64,000 nucleotides of DNA from Butyriboletus loyo (GCA_038093515.1 JBBPSI010000038.1:101493-165492), one strand, 5' to 3'. Positions 50,500 through 63,210 are shown, counted from the stretch's first letter. A program made the numbers and translations. Notes: generated by a model not told the origin, from the sequence alone.

Positions 50500-50990
50500 T
50501 CCTCACAAAGTTGATACCCCCAATATACGGTACTACATAAATTAAATTATATAGCAGCAGACATTCCTGGGTGCAATTTCTAGTCGTTATTTACACAGTC
50601 CAGATCACCCGACGTCGCCCATGGTAGTATTCAAATATTCATCGGTACATGATTCTTATTGGCCCACATAGATTGCGACAATTCTTGTATCGAAAATAAT
50701 ATCGGTGGTACTTTGCGCACCCACTACGATGAGCTCGACGCAGATTTCCTTGTAACAACATTCAATTCACGCTGTGCAAGCCTGTGTTGGCAAGATCATT
50801 CATTCGTGTTATCCATCATCTCTTTCGTACAATCTGGTAACTCTACTATACATACTTGCAATGCTATCATCCTGTGATGCGGCATCATCGCACGCGGCGC
50901 GGCGACTGCTTTTTAATTTCATGCAGGTCGTTTCAAACGTTATCACCCTCAAATGGACCGGGAAACGAACCCCAAGTCCACCTCACATCC

Positions 50991-52686
50991 ATGTCTCTTC
51001 ACAACGACAGATACCACCAGGGGAACAGGCAGCAGATAGTCCGCGGTGATCACGAGCAAGATGACGAGGAGCTACGAGCCTTGGGATATGTCCCTTCCTT
51101 CCGGCGAGAGTTCTCCAACCTCGCCACGATAAGCTTCGCTTTTAGTATCATGGGCTTGTGTTCCAGCATTGCCAGCACTTTCAATACGCCTTTGCTTCTC
51201 GGAGGCCCTGCATCCGTTACTTGGTGCTGGTTCCTCGGGGCAACGAATAGCTTCGCGTTAGTGAGCAGTATTTCTGAGATCGTTAGCGCGTATCCAACCT
51301 GCGGAGCGCTTTACGGAGCCTCTGCTCGCTTGTGCCCCAAAGGGTATCGTGCAAGGGTCTGTTCCTTCTCTCTCTCGTCAAGAATCGTTAAATATTGACC
51401 AACCTCACACGTAGGTGGGGTGGATCGTGGGTTGGCTCAACCTCCTTGGTCAAATTGTTGGTCTCACGTCTACTGAATTCGGACTGGCCAACATGATACT
51501 CGCTGCAGTATCTATATACACCAATGGAACGTTTTCGATCACACCGGGAAAAGTTGTCGGATTAACCACAGCGCTACTTGTTGTACATGGCACGTTAAAT
51601 TCTCTCAAAACCAAACAACTCGCCTATCTCGCTAGCTCGTTTATGTTCATCAACTTGGGTGCAACCTTCCTTATCATCATTCTACTTCTTGCAATCACCC
51701 CGCGATCCGACATGCACCCTGCATCGTATGTCTTCGGTGCAGAAGGGCTTATCAACGGGACCGGAGGATGGAACAACGGTGTCAGCTTTCTTCTCGGGCT
51801 GTTGAGCGTCCAATGGACCTTGACAGGATATGACTGCACAGCTCATATCTCCGAGGAGCTCCGTCGTCCTGCTTACTCCGCACCAGCAGCCATCGTCCTC
51901 GCATCGATCGGTACCGGGATTGCTGGTTGGCTCCTTAACATCGTGCTGATTCTTTGCTCCGGACCATTCGCCGACCTTCCTGGCCCGTCGGGATCTGCAT
52001 TTCTTGCAATCATGGTCTTGCAACTAGGACTTGTTATTTCCCTCGTCCTGTGGGTCTTTGTTTGCATGACCGCATTTTTCGTGGCGCAGACAGGCGTACA
52101 GGGGGTATCTCGCTCTCTTTACGCGTTCAGTCGTGACCGTGGCCTTCCTGATGGTGGATTCTTCGGACACATCAGCAGTGCCACGCAAACCCCATTGCGA
52201 GCTGTTTGGTTAATAATCTTTCTTTCTGCTCTCCCTGGACTACTCGACCTAGCCAGCCCCGCCGCTGCTAACGCTGTCTTCAATATGACAGCCATGGCTT
52301 TGGACCTGTCCTACGTGATTCCCATCATCCTCCGACGCGTCTTTCATTCCCACCCCGAAGTCCAGTTCAAACCAGGTCCATACTACATGGGCGATGGCTG
52401 GATTGGAGTCTTTGCCAATATTTGGTGCGCGCTCTGGACAGTCTTTGTCTGCGTGGTGTTTTCACTGCCCACACAATTACCTGTCACGGCAGGAAACATG
52501 AATTATGCTGCAGTAATTATTGTAGGTGTGATTACGACCTCGTGGCTCTGGTATCTATTAGGCGCACATCGACACTACCATGGTCCTCTTTCCAATTTAC
52601 CCTCTGGAGGAAATGGCGGAATTGAGGTGAAGCACGACACTTCTCAGAAAGTCATTGATGTTGGTGGCGTCGAAGAGGATGCCTGA
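50991..52686 (+). CDS. Amino-acid/GABA permease, copy 1
   Basis: This is an APC-superfamily transporter of the fungal GABA/amino-acid (UGA4-like) group, normally in the plasma or vacuolar membrane. Two exons, 50991-51356 and 51415-52686, are joined by a 58-bp intron and give about 545 residues with roughly twelve hydrophobic segments. The cytosolic N-terminus MSLHNDRYHQGNRQQ precedes LRALGYVPSFRREFSNLATI and the conserved first helix SFAFSIMGLCSSIASTFNTP. Other landmarks are SAYPTCGALYGASA, GYDCTAHISEELRR, VSRSLYAFSRDRGLPDGGFF and PLRAVWL. The open frame is intact. A second copy starts at 55367. The last exon shares 178 bp without mismatch with copy 2 (52340-52517). Specific substrate cannot be inferred. 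Confidence 0.93.
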
Positions 52687-53062
52687 GCTTCCTTGTACCC
52701 ACTGGTAGTGTTACTGCCTGGGTGTTTTTAGCCCACTGTATGTATATTTCTTTCCTAAACATATGTTCTACACCCCACCTTTGCCTCGATTCAGTGAAAA
52801 TTTTCCTGATGTACATACACGACATCACGTCTGTACAAACTGTAATAGTTGAAATCGCAGATTTGAATGCATGCTAGGTATACACAACACTAGCACTGCG
52901 AGTACTCCGTTTGACTGCAAATGGTCCTTTAGTGGAGAAAGTTGATGATCATCCGGATTCAAGTACCCAAGGGCGGCTGGCGGAGCGAACGACAAACACA
53001 CACGGACGCGGCCAGTTGCCCATCTCTTGAGAATGTGAGATGAGGCCAATCTCGACGACCCG

Positions 53063-53290
53063 ATGCTTCTCTGGAAACCTCGCGTCCAATCCCTGCGAGC
53101 TGGCTCCCGCAGGCACAGATGGAGAATGGTGCATTCGGCACCATCATGTGGCGCCAGGACACGACGGGCGAGTTCGAATTCATGGACCTCCTCGAACCAA
53201 AAAAAAATCCTCGCCGAAGTTTTGGAACTGTGGCTATGGAACCAAAGTGATGGGATTCGTCCAGACAACGCGTTCAGATGAATGCAGTTA
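53063..53290 (+). pseudogene. GNAT acetyltransferase remnant
   Basis: Downstream of permease copy 1 a fragment reads SPKFWNCGYGTKVMGFV, closely matching SPRFWNCGYGTEVTTFV of the intact GNAT gene at 57380. In another frame, just upstream, ENGAFGTIMWRQDTTGEF parallels ESAVFGAIIRHQATGAF. The pieces are in different frames, separated by a poly-A run near 53198-53206, and the beginning and end of the gene are missing. This is best read as the decayed partner of the permease/GNAT pair. Confidence 0.72.
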
Positions 53291-53483
53291 GACCAAGTGC
53301 CCAAAGTAGAATAGCGCGTGGTCTGACCCCAACCAAATTTGACCCGCAGGAACTACTAAGCCCAATCAAACACTTGGATAGTGCAGAGGTTATGTTTGAA
53401 AAAGACGACATGATTGACCGAGTAAACCTGTAGTGGTCGCAGGTCCCTCATTCCGCTCCTATCCGTTAACGGGTCGTTGAGAC

Positions 53484-54068
53484 TTGAGTCATCAAAGGGG
53501 GCTTCCGGGGACCACCAAAAGAGCGAATGGTATAGCGACTTGCTTTGTGTCAACAACAGTCTCCAACTCGACGCAAATATTTGGCGTAATTTTCCTCACC
53601 GATGCGCTCGGGCTTGGGCTGGTTCACGGCAAACTCACGGTGGAGAAATCTTTACTCGCGATACTTATCTGGATCCCCGATTTATCCGACGGTCGTAACG
53701 TTCACGAACAGTTGAAACCACCAGAGAGCCCGGAGCAGCGATTGGTGAGCAGAAAGTTAATTTCGAACGGCAAGTACATGTTTCCCGCAGAGAAAACCCT
53801 CCCCCACTACCGTGGCCCGTGGGAATCGGACCCAGCGGCGTATATGACCTTCTGCTTCCTTGCCGATTTTAACAGGTGCGCTAATATCAAATATAGTCAT
53901 ACATTGCTGACACATGTATACACAACCGAGAGCACGATATTGGGTCCAAAGTATAATTGTTTATCGCCCATACAACCGGGAGCGCGATCTCTGGTCCGTT
54001 CGACTTTATCTGATAGAACGACTTATAATGCTACGCTCGGGTGCGTTCGGCTTCATCTGCTGGATTGA
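53484..54068 (+). pseudogene. Dienelactone-hydrolase-like fragment
   Basis: The open frame contains FGVIFLTDALGLGLVHGKL followed by IPDLSDGRNV. This matches the N-terminal part of fungal dienelactone hydrolases and the degraded copy at 48826-49850 (DAFGLDLVNSKL, VPDLFDGRAV). No nucleophile or histidine motif follows and the frame drifts into non-homologous sequence after about residue 130. It lies in the opposite orientation to the other copy. The frame is open for 194 codons, so expression of a truncated product cannot be excluded. Confidence 0.55.
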
Positions 54069-55366
54069 CTTATGATGCTGTTGTGCTGCATCCATTGCGA
54101 TCCACTGCGAGTAAGTGTTTTAATCCTTGCGTCATACAGTTCCTCTGTGTGCGCGCATTGTAAGAATTGACATTTACTACGCAGGTGCATGACGATAGGG
54201 AGGGTCATATCGTCCACAATAATACTCTTTCCTCGTCTTTTCTGCTAACCTTCTAACCCCAACCAGAAATCAAAATAGAACCTATGGATGACGAGACCAT
54301 GAACTGGCCCATCGACCCCAGGGGCCCGACCTCGATCTCATCAAACCAACCCACTATGCTGCACCACCTCGTGTCTATGAAGGTGAAGGTCTTCCAAAGT
54401 CAACGATACTATCCAAAGCGCTATCGTTGAAGTCCAATCCACCATCCATCACACCTACCTCGCCAGCCAGGAACCACCCTGCGACTCTTTCTGGACAATC
54501 ATTGAACAATTCACGGTTTTGAAACGCGGCAAGCCTGTCACATCACTGGCATCCGGCTACAGCAAAATCAACCCGCGCTCAGGGCCTATCTCGCATCCAC
54601 TATCGCTCATAAACGAATCGCTCCAGAAGAAATCGAGACGCCGACTGCAAAAAAGGGTAGAACTTATAACAGAGATGAGAAGGGGACAGCCAAAACCACA
54701 AACAGTGAGGATGATGAACCTTCCGTACGCGCATCAACCTCCGTGACTGAAAACGAAAAAATGTAACCCTTCCGAATTGCACATCTATTATCGTCTATTA
54801 TTTCGAAGTAAATACTGTAAGATAGCTTCCATTCGCCCGTCATGATCAATTCCGCTACTTGCCACAATCGCCTTAACCCAGCAAGGTCATCATCGCCACC
54901 GGCATGCTGAAGCTCTCACCTGGCCTCAGTCACCGCCTAAAGGGGGCGGAAACGACGGAAGTAAAGGAATAATGGTGGAGGTGCGATCGCACTGAGTACG
55001 GTAAATCCAGTCCTGAAACGTGCGAACTAACTAGTGGAGGAATATCTCAAACGTCAAGGGATGACGGTGAAACAAGGTAGTGACAGTGGAAAGACGCCCG
55101 CCAACGCGTATCCACGAGGTCGAGTCCGGAGTTACGGGCAATCCGGATCCGTTGTCGTCGTGGATTGAATGGATGTGGTCCGGATTAAGTCCGGATATGA
55201 CAGCGTCTCCGTTCTCCGTGCTCCAACGTACGACAGCTGGCAGATACCAGATACTACACCCGGCCCTGCTACACGTCAGAACCACGAATGGATAGTTTTG
55301 CGTATGATTTAATTTCATATCAACCTCGAATTAACCAGATAACAATCTCAAACTCACCTCGACTCC
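54069..55366. other. Spacer between duplicated blocks
   Basis: About 1.3 kb between the hydrolase fragment and permease copy 2. It has only short frames (for example plus 54519-54746 and minus 55031-55318) and no domain. The final 40 bp before 55367 partly resemble the sequence just before permease copy 1, consistent with the duplication reaching slightly upstream of the ATG. Confidence 0.45.
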
Positions 55367-57053
55367 ATGTCTCTCTGCAACGGTGGACACCACCCGCAGA
55401 ACAAGCAACAAACAACCCGGGGTGAAGACGACGACGAGGCACTACGAGCCTTGGGATATGTCCCTTCCTTCCGGCGGGAATTCTCCAGCCTCGCCACGAT
55501 AAGCTTCGCTTTTAGTATCATGGGCGTGTGTTCCAGTATTGCCAGCACTTTCAATACGCCTTTGCTTCTCGGAGGCCCTACATCCGTTACCTGGTGTTGG
55601 TTCCTGGGAGCAACGAATTGTTTTGCGTTAGCAAGCAGTATTTCCGAGATCGTTAGCGCGTATCCAACCTGCGGTGGCCTTTATGGAGCCTCTGCTCGCC
55701 TGTGTCCCAAACGCTATCGTGCAAGGGTTGGTTACTTCTCTCTCTCTCTCTCTCGTCAAGAATCGTGACCAACTTTACATATAGGTGGGGTGGATCGTGG
55801 GTTGGCTCAACATCCTTGGTCAAATTGTTGGTCTCACGTCCACCGAATTCGGACTGGCCAACATGATACTCGCTGCAGTATCTATATCCACCAATGGAGC
55901 GTTTTCGATCACACCAGGAAAAGCTGTCGGATTAACTACGGCGCTACTTGTTGTCCACGGCGCACTAAATTCTCTCAAAACTAAACAACTCGCTTATCTC
56001 ACTAGCTCGTTTATGTTCATCAACTTGGGTGCAACCATCCTCATCATCATTCTACTTTTTGCAATCACCCCGCGATCCGACGTGCACTCTGCATCGTATG
56101 TCTTCGGTGCAGAAGGACTTATCAACGGGACCGGAGGATGGAGCAACGGTGTCAGCTTCTTTCTCGGACTGTTGAGTGTCCAATGGACCATGACAGGATA
56201 TGACTGCACAGCTCATATCTCCGAGGAGCTCCGTCAGGCTGCTTACGCCGCACCAGTAGCCATCGTCCTTGCAACAATCGGTACTGGGATTGCTGGTTGG
56301 CTCCTTAACATCGTGCTGGTTCTTTGCTCCGGACCATTCACCGACCTTCCTGGCCCGTCGGGATCTGCATTTCTTGCAATCATGGTCTTGCGACTAGGAT
56401 CTCGCATCTCCCTCGCGCTGTGGTTCTTTGTTTGTATGACCGCATTTTTCGTGGCGCAAACGTCGGCACAAGCGGTGTCTCGCACTGTTTACGCGTTCAG
56501 TCGCGACCGTGGGCTTCCGGATGGTGGATTCTTCGGGCACATCAGCCGTACGACGCAAACCCCACTGCGAGCCGTCTGGTTGACAGTCATTATCGCCGTT
56601 CTTCCCGGACTACTCGATCTTGCCAGCCCCGCCGCTGCCAACGCTGTCTTCGCTATGACAGCCATGGCTTCAGATCTCTCCTACGTGATCCCCGTCATCC
56701 TCCGACGCATCTTTCATTCCCACCCCGAAGTCCAGTTCAAACCAGGTCCATACTACATGGGCGATGGCTGGATTGGAGTCTTTGCCAATATTTGGTGCGC
56801 GCTCTGGACAGTCTTTGTCTGCGTGGTGTTTTCACTGCCCACACAATTACCTGTCACGGCAGGAAACATGAATTATGCTGCAGTAATCATTGTGGGGGTG
56901 ATTACGATCTCGGGGCTTTGGTATATATTAGGCGCACATCGACACTACCATGGTCCTCCTTTCAATTTATCTGCTAGAGAGAAGGATGGGGTCCTGGGAA
57001 AGCCAGTGACGATGGTATTGAAGGGGACGCCCGAGTATCCTGTATCCTCGTAG
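55367..57053 (+). CDS. Amino-acid/GABA permease, copy 2
   Basis: This is the paralog of the 50991 permease, with the same two-exon layout: 55367-55726 and 55785-57053, intron 58 bp including a CT repeat. It opens MSLCNGGHHPQNKQQ and then LRALGYVPSFRREFSSLATI, SFAFSIMGVCSSIASTFNTP, GYDCTAHISEELRQ, VSRTVYAFSRDRGLPDGGFF. About 540 residues and around twelve transmembrane segments are expected. The frame is intact. Differences from copy 1 are mostly conservative except for the cytosolic tails, which are unrelated (here KPVTMVLKGTPEYPVSS). An intact GNAT gene follows. Confidence 0.93.
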
Positions 57054-57379
57054 CCACTGGTGGTATTGCTGCCTTGTTGTTCTCGTTTCAGACCCTCAGC
57101 CTAGTATTTACATACCCAGTGGAATTGTTCTTGGAAGATTGACATGGCGTCTGGCCGGATTGCGAGTTACACTATCGTACAGGACTACAGCACGGCGAGC
57201 AGGCAATGCACCTGCATCACTTTCTATGAAACAAAGTCTCTCATCCACCATCGCTGCGGCCAGTGAAGCGAGTGACTCTATGGCACGCTCAGACACGTCA
57301 CGACCGCGGCCGCAGTCACTGGTTGCCCTATTCCTTAAAGAGCGCAGAACACCCGTTTGATAGTTTGTCAAAGTAGGCC

Positions 57380-58005
57380 ATGTTCGCCACCGCCCGTCTA
57401 CTCCTCTGCCCATACACCGAAGCCGATCTGGACGACCTGCTGCTCCTCTGGAACGATCCCCTCGTCCAACCACTCATATCGACAGCCTCACGCACACCCC
57501 ACACGGACGCCAGTGGGGCCCGGCTCAAAATGTCTATCCGCGCACACATGGAGAGCGCCGTGTTCGGCGCCATCATCAGACATCAAGCCACGGGTGCGTT
57601 CATGGGCCAAGTCGTCATCCACGTCCCGCAGGCCGAACGAGGGCATCGCGACGGGACGTACGGCATCTGTCTCTCGCCCAGGTTTTGGAATTGTGGGTAT
57701 GGGACTGAGGTGACGACGTTCGTGGTCGATTGTGCGTTTCGATGGATCGGTTTGCAGCGGTTGTCGCTGTCTGTGTTGGCGTGTAATGAGAGAGCTGTCG
57801 CGGTTTATGGAAAGGCGTGAGTACCACGAGTTGGCCAAGTTTAGTCCCTTGGTGATTGACAGTTCGCGGCTTCAGGGGGTTCGTCATCGAAGGGCGAAAA
57901 CGAGCGTGCGTCTGGTCGACGACCAACAACCGGTGGGAAGATGTCTTGTTCATGGGCATCCTACGAGACGAGTGGATAGAAGGGATATCTATACTTGAGC
58001 AATGA
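57380..58005 (+). CDS. GNAT-family N-acetyltransferase (RimJ/RimL-like)
   Basis: Two exons, 57380-57816 and 57877-58005, encode about 188 residues. The domain starts MFATARLLLCPYTEADLDDL, the usual beginning of RimJ/RimL-like acetyltransferases (R-L-x-L-x-P). It continues with YGICLSPRFWNCGYGTEV (acetyl-CoA-binding GYGTE turn), LQRLSLSVLACNERAVAVYG, and after the intron GFVIEGRKRACVWSTT, where the GF-x-x-EG motif ends the fold. The size is typical. It should transfer acetyl groups from acetyl-CoA to an amine or protein N-terminus; substrate unknown. It follows permease copy 2 by 326 bp, as its remnant does after copy 1. Confidence 0.88.
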
Positions 58006-58143
58006 AAAATCACTTCTACTAGTAAAGATACCCGGGCCACAAACTACACATCTCTATAATTACAAGACATCCATACGATACAGGCAATGCGAGTCGAGGA
58101 CATGAGCTACATTGCAAGTCGTATTCTGTAAGAACCCAGTCGA

Positions 58144-59418
58144 TCATGCCACGTCCGTGAAATAGTCAGCCAACGACTCCTGCATGTCCTTCAACTTTCC
58201 AGAAGTCGCCACCAAAGCATTCTCTTTACACCACGGCATCGCATCTAGCAAACCGTGAACGGGTATCTCACGTTCTATGAACGCCTTCAGAGTGCTTTCC
58301 GCGAGCATCATCTTTCCGATCACGTCCGGGTACTGCAGAGGCAGCCCATGCCTCCCCATATCCAATGTCGACCGCCAAAGTCCGCCCCATGCTTGGTTGC
58401 ACCGTACTTGGGCACTACCTGTACAACGTGGATGGTGCTGTAGCATCGGGGCTTCGTTTGGGAGTCGCTCGCAAAGTCGACCGAGAGCATAGTGCCCAGA
58501 CAACAAACGGATGCGGTGCGTGCGGGTCAACTGCTGGTCCGCATCCCAGACCTCACGTCCCTGCAGTAGCATAGCGTGATACGCCGAGCCGAGGAGCGAA
58601 CGCAGATTGAGCCGCTCTGCCATTCCGATCGCGAGGGCAACATCCTTTCCAGAAGCAATGAGACGCTTCCACCGGACAGTTGCGGCCTCGAGAAGATCGC
58701 GCTGTTCGCAAAGCGACGCGAGCTCGGTCAGTTGTACCAGATTCGGCCCTTCTGCATCATCGATGTGAGAATGCATCGGGCGGATGTAGATCGTCTTGAG
58801 TTTGTCCAACGCCCAGCTCTCGATGGCGCGGAATTCGTATTTGTGCGTGATACGCGCAAGGTTGAACAGCTTGAGGCTGATCGCCTTGGTCGTCATTGCA
58901 CCCTCCAATTCGTGTGGCCTGTAATGGATATAGAGTTTATGACATCGCCAAGTTGCGCCGAGTTGGCAGGAAATGTACGTACAGTGCGTACAACGCCCAC
59001 AAAAGGGATCGGAATTCGTCTGCAGTATCGCCTTGAAGTCTGATCGGGTTGTCGTCGCTCTCACCCTCGGGTCCAACCGTGACGCTCGAGTTGTTGCTGG
59101 TGGTACTAGAGCGCAGGTCCGAGTCTAGGGAGAACATACTCTCAAACGTCGACTTTTCCTTCGTCAAGGCTGAGCGGTGTACCTGTGTTGGGGGGCATGC
59201 TTGGGCATGGTTGGATTAGCACAGGGAGAGAAAGAAGTGACCTTGAACAGAGTATTTTCGACGAGTAGCACCGTATTTCCATCAGAATAGTAGTATATCG
59301 AGTCCCTGTTGGGTATCGGAATGGAGAGTTGAAGTTGAAGTTTGGGAGTTGAGGGGCTGACATTTCCCGAGTGCATGAAGGTGTTTGTGAGATATACGTC
59401 TGGTGGCAAGTGCGCCAT
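58144..59418 (-). CDS. BTB/POZ domain protein
   Basis: Basidiomycete BTB-domain proteins of this type are numerous and may act as protein-interaction adaptors. From the ATG at 59418 the sequence opens MAHLPPDVYLTNTFMHSGNV. It then has DSIYYYSDGNTVLLVENTLFK, the BTB strand-helix core. After an intron VHRSALTKEKSTFESMFSLD continues with the Ser-rich RSSTTSNNSS, then IRLQGDTADEFRSLLWALYA, which closes the BTB fold. The remaining exon, starting PHELEGAMTTKAISLKLFNL with YEFRAIESWALDKLK, is the usual helical BACK-like extension in this family. The stop is 58144-58146. There is no zinc finger, so it is not a BTB-ZF factor. Function otherwise unknown. Confidence 0.8.
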
Positions 59419-59936
59419 GATTTCACTTGGAAGGGTCGACGTTTTAACGATGAAACAGAGTGGAGCTAATGCTGACCACGTCGGGTGGGAATCACATACG
59501 CGGCCCAACTTTCTCACTCGCCGGCGCATCAACATGTAATCGACTGGCCATATGTCTACATTCAAGTTACATACATCCTTTTGCCAGGGACTACCATACG
59601 CCTTCGAGGGAGGAAAAACGAGTGACGAAAGTTAAGCGAGTGCCACAAATAATAAACGAGGTCGGACGCAGAAGACAGCTGAGAGAGCAGGAATGCATGC
59701 GATAGCGAGGCCAAAGGGTGGACTTCTAGGAAGGAAAGTACATGGATGGATGGAAGGCATAATTATTCGTAGGCTAACATACATGGGTGACTTGCTTTGG
59801 TAAATGTTGGAATGGACTTGGCTGTGCTGACGAATACATTGTTCCGAAAGAGTGGTTTTGAGTGCTGAAACAGTTTCATCAGGATTCGAGAGCCTTTAGC
59901 TCTGCAACGAGCCGCTATAAATAAGAGCGACTGGAA
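59419..59936. other. Intergenic, no gene seen
   Basis: About 520 bp between the BTB gene's ATG and the Mps1 stop codon, both on the minus strand. It should contain the BTB promoter and Mps1 3' end. No element was recognised. Confidence 0.5.
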
Positions 59937-62900
59937 TCAGAGCGCCCGCTGCGTAGAAATAGGGCGAGTACCGACCTCGGCCTCCTTCATAAGGTGTGCT
60001 GGGTCGATGCTACCAGCTTGTGCTTGTTGTCCGAGCTTGATACCGTACTCGAGCAATTGCTTCATGTAGTAGGGATTTATAATGGTCTCGTCGCTCGCCA
60101 GCAAAGCCTTTGCCGGAGGAAGTTCCGCTGTCAGGAACCTTAGCGAAACACAGTGGTGCTCAGACGACCAATCACACTCACGTTCCCGCATGGCCAACCA
60201 TTCCTGCTCCAAAAGTTCAGGTATTGTAGCTCTTTCCTTTGGATGCCTCGCCAAACAACACCTCATGCCCCGAATCACGTCGGCTCTGACTGGTCGTCTC
60301 AAATGATCGAGCTTCTTGCGTTCTCCGTTCTTATTGACCACGCTAGGAATGCTGAACTCCGGGAATTCAATCTCATGGGCGAGGTCCGGGATGGCCTTCA
60401 TCTTCTGATAGACCGATAGATGTTGGAAAGGTGGCTGGCCATAGACCATTTGGTACAAGATGCAGCCCAGGGACCAAACATCGCTGGGCCGGCCAACTTT
60501 CAGACGCCGCATGCCCTCTGGCAATTCAATGGCTTCAGGGGACATGTAGTTGACCGTCCCGATCTAGATGCTACTCAGTAATGCACCCTAGTATGCTGTT
60601 ATCAACTCAATACCTGATGATCTCGTTGAATATTAGTAGTATCGTTCGCGATAGCATTGGCAATGCCGAAGTCGATCAACTTCAATTGCCCTCGCACGAG
60701 CACGAAGTTAGCTGGCTTCAAATCCGAGTGCACGATTTTCTCTTCGTGTATGACATGTACCGCTTGCAACATCTATATTCCAGTTCCAGTCACGACCAGC
60801 AGGTGAAGAGATGCAGACTCGAGCGTACCTGCTGCCAGTAGTATGAGATCCACACCATGTTCAGAGGCTCCTTTTGTTGCTCTTGCAACAATTTCGCCAG
60901 ATCGATTTCCCCACACTCCATTACCAACATAAGATGACCCTTGCCACCGCCTGGCCCAGCTTTAACCTCCGAGTCAAACAACTGAATGATTCGGTTGTTT
61001 CCTTCGAGTCGCTTGAGTAACCCAATTTCATTCATGTATCCACTAATGGTCTCTGCGTCGGCTTTATCGAGAGAGACACGCTTGATGGCGTAAATTTCGT
61101 TTGCCGCGTTCATCACGCGATAAACTCGCGAGGAGCCACCTTTACCGAGGAGATCGAGACGCGCGTATACTCTCTTGTTTACCACAATGTTGTGGTTCCG
61201 TACCGGGGCGGCGGCGGGGGCAGCTAGCACGGGGGGTGGTGGTGCCGGTCTCACCCATTCCCGCTGTGCGGCTTTTGCCTCCGACTCGCTCTCCACATGC
61301 TCCTCACCAGCCGCCCAAGTCTTACCATTCTTCTGAACCCCAATACCAGGTGGGGCCGCCGGGGGGCCGCTTGGCGTTGGGAGTTCTGGAGTGGTCGGGC
61401 TGCGTCGATGGTATACTTGTCCCTGTGCTTGTGACTGAGGTTGTGAGGGCTGTTGCTGGATAACAGGAAACGGCTGTTGCTGCTGTAACGATGATGGAGC
61501 CCTGCCTTTTGGCGACAAGCGTATTGAGAGGTGTTCGACCGCGGTTGGGGATCCAGCAGGAACCGGATCGAGGCTGAGCGTGCGGACGGTGTCAGAGTCG
61601 CGTCGGCTGTGGGTCTGAACCTGCGAGCGAAGATGTGCCTGCGACGTATGTGTCGGGGAGGGCGACTGGCGAGGCTGCTGGGCGGGAACATCGGGCGCAA
61701 CATCTGCCATCTGTCTCCGAGGGTACTCGGCGGCGTATTCTACGTGTAAGGTAGGTTGTGAGTGGATCAACAACAAAAAATCAACATTTAACTGAACGAA
61801 CCTTCCTGCTCCTTCGGTGCACGCCGCACACGTGCCGAGTTCAAACCGAGGCTTGATCCCGGCCTCGAAGAATATTGGTTCTGATTAGTAGGAAGAACTG
61901 ACTGGCCCCCAGGAGAATATCGCTCTTCAGCTAGAGATAGGCCTGAGATACAGAAATCAAGAGGTAGTTCAGAACATACTGCCAGAGGCATCGCTCAGGC
62001 TTGCGGATCGCCGTGGACGCGTGTTGCTCGGTTGTGTAAGAGGGGGAGCATGGTTCCGATGTCGAAGCAGGCCATTTCCGGGCTGTGGCTCTTCTCCGCC
62101 TACAAACGGGCACACTTAGTACATCACACCTCCATTTCGAAACAACCACAGACCCGTATCAGTTTCCTCGCCCAAGTAGTCATAGGCAACTTCACTCTCA
62201 CTTCCTTCATGTTCGTTTATCTTATCAAATCCACCGACACCATATTTTGCGCCCATTAACACACGGCCCGCCCGGTTAGGTCCGGGCATAATCTGCCGCC
62301 CAGGTTGTAATGGAGGGCGCGACAAACCACCAGTAGCTGACAAAGAAGAAACATAGGCGCGCGTGGGTAGCCCAGAAATTGCGCGCCCATCGACTTGGTT
62401 CAGGGAGGCAGATCGACTGACCAGTCTGGGTGATGTTCGCCTGGCTGCGCCGCCATCAGATGACACACCGTCCGTGCCATCCGAAGATGTAATCAAGTTC
62501 TCTTTCTCCTCTTGAACATGCATGTCCCATTCCCCGCGTGTGCGAAGCATGTTATCATCTCGTTCATCAGCTTGTTGGGAATCTCGATTATCATCGAGAG
62601 GTATGCGCTGTGGCCGACCGAGTTTGCGGCCGGTTCCACGCAGACCATTGGAGGTGGGGGCTCGAAGGGCAGATTGCGCAGCCGGTGTCAGTGCGGCTGG
62701 GCCGGACGTAGCACGGTGGAAGGATCGTGCGGAGCTTGCGGTGGCTAGGGACTGGTGACGATGTTGGAGTTGGTCATGAGGGGCACTGTGTTGTGAAGGA
62801 TAGCTTTCAGAGCGCGAGAACGAGTTGCGGCGAGAATGGTTTTGGGAGTTGAGTGATGTCGGTGATGGTGGTTTAGTGTAGACGTGCGGGGGGATATGAG

Positions 62901-63210
62901 TTGATGTTCCGGGAGGCGACGATGACGGTTTATGTGCAAGAGGGTTATCAATCAGAACCTCATGAGGGGTGGGCGGGCTCGACTGGTTGGAACGAGATGA
63001 ACCTTTTGAGATGCGGACATAGTTACCAGCGGAATCGAGCTCGTAGTCGAATGAGAGCTCAATGATAGAAGAGTCGTCTGATGAAGAAGTAGATGGTTGG
63101 CGGTTGTTCTTAGGCGCATCGAGAACGGTAGTTGGGGGTGTGCAGGGCGGTGAGACGCGATGCTCGCCAATTGTTGGCGATATCATTCGGGAAAGCGTCG
63201 AAGGAATCAT
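59937..63210 (-). CDS. MPS1: Mps1/TTK dual-specificity spindle-checkpoint kinase
   Basis: This kinase drives the spindle assembly checkpoint and kinetochore attachment. The ATG at 63210 opens [21 protein letters not shown] long Ser/Pro-rich disordered N-terminal region follows, ending in a Pro/Gln-rich stretch ([19 protein letters not shown]). The kinase domain has the P-loop [13 protein letters not shown] near 61150, catalytic Lys in YAIKRVSL, HxD loop [10 protein letters not shown] near 60720, DFG in [10 protein letters not shown], and activation segment [16 protein letters not shown], the Mps1 hallmark. It continues [21 protein letters not shown] and [15 protein letters not shown]. The last intron, about 60564-60613, restores IGTVNYMSP. 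Upstream introns interrupt the N-terminal region, at about 61800-62100. Domain order and motifs leave little doubt. Confidence 0.94.
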
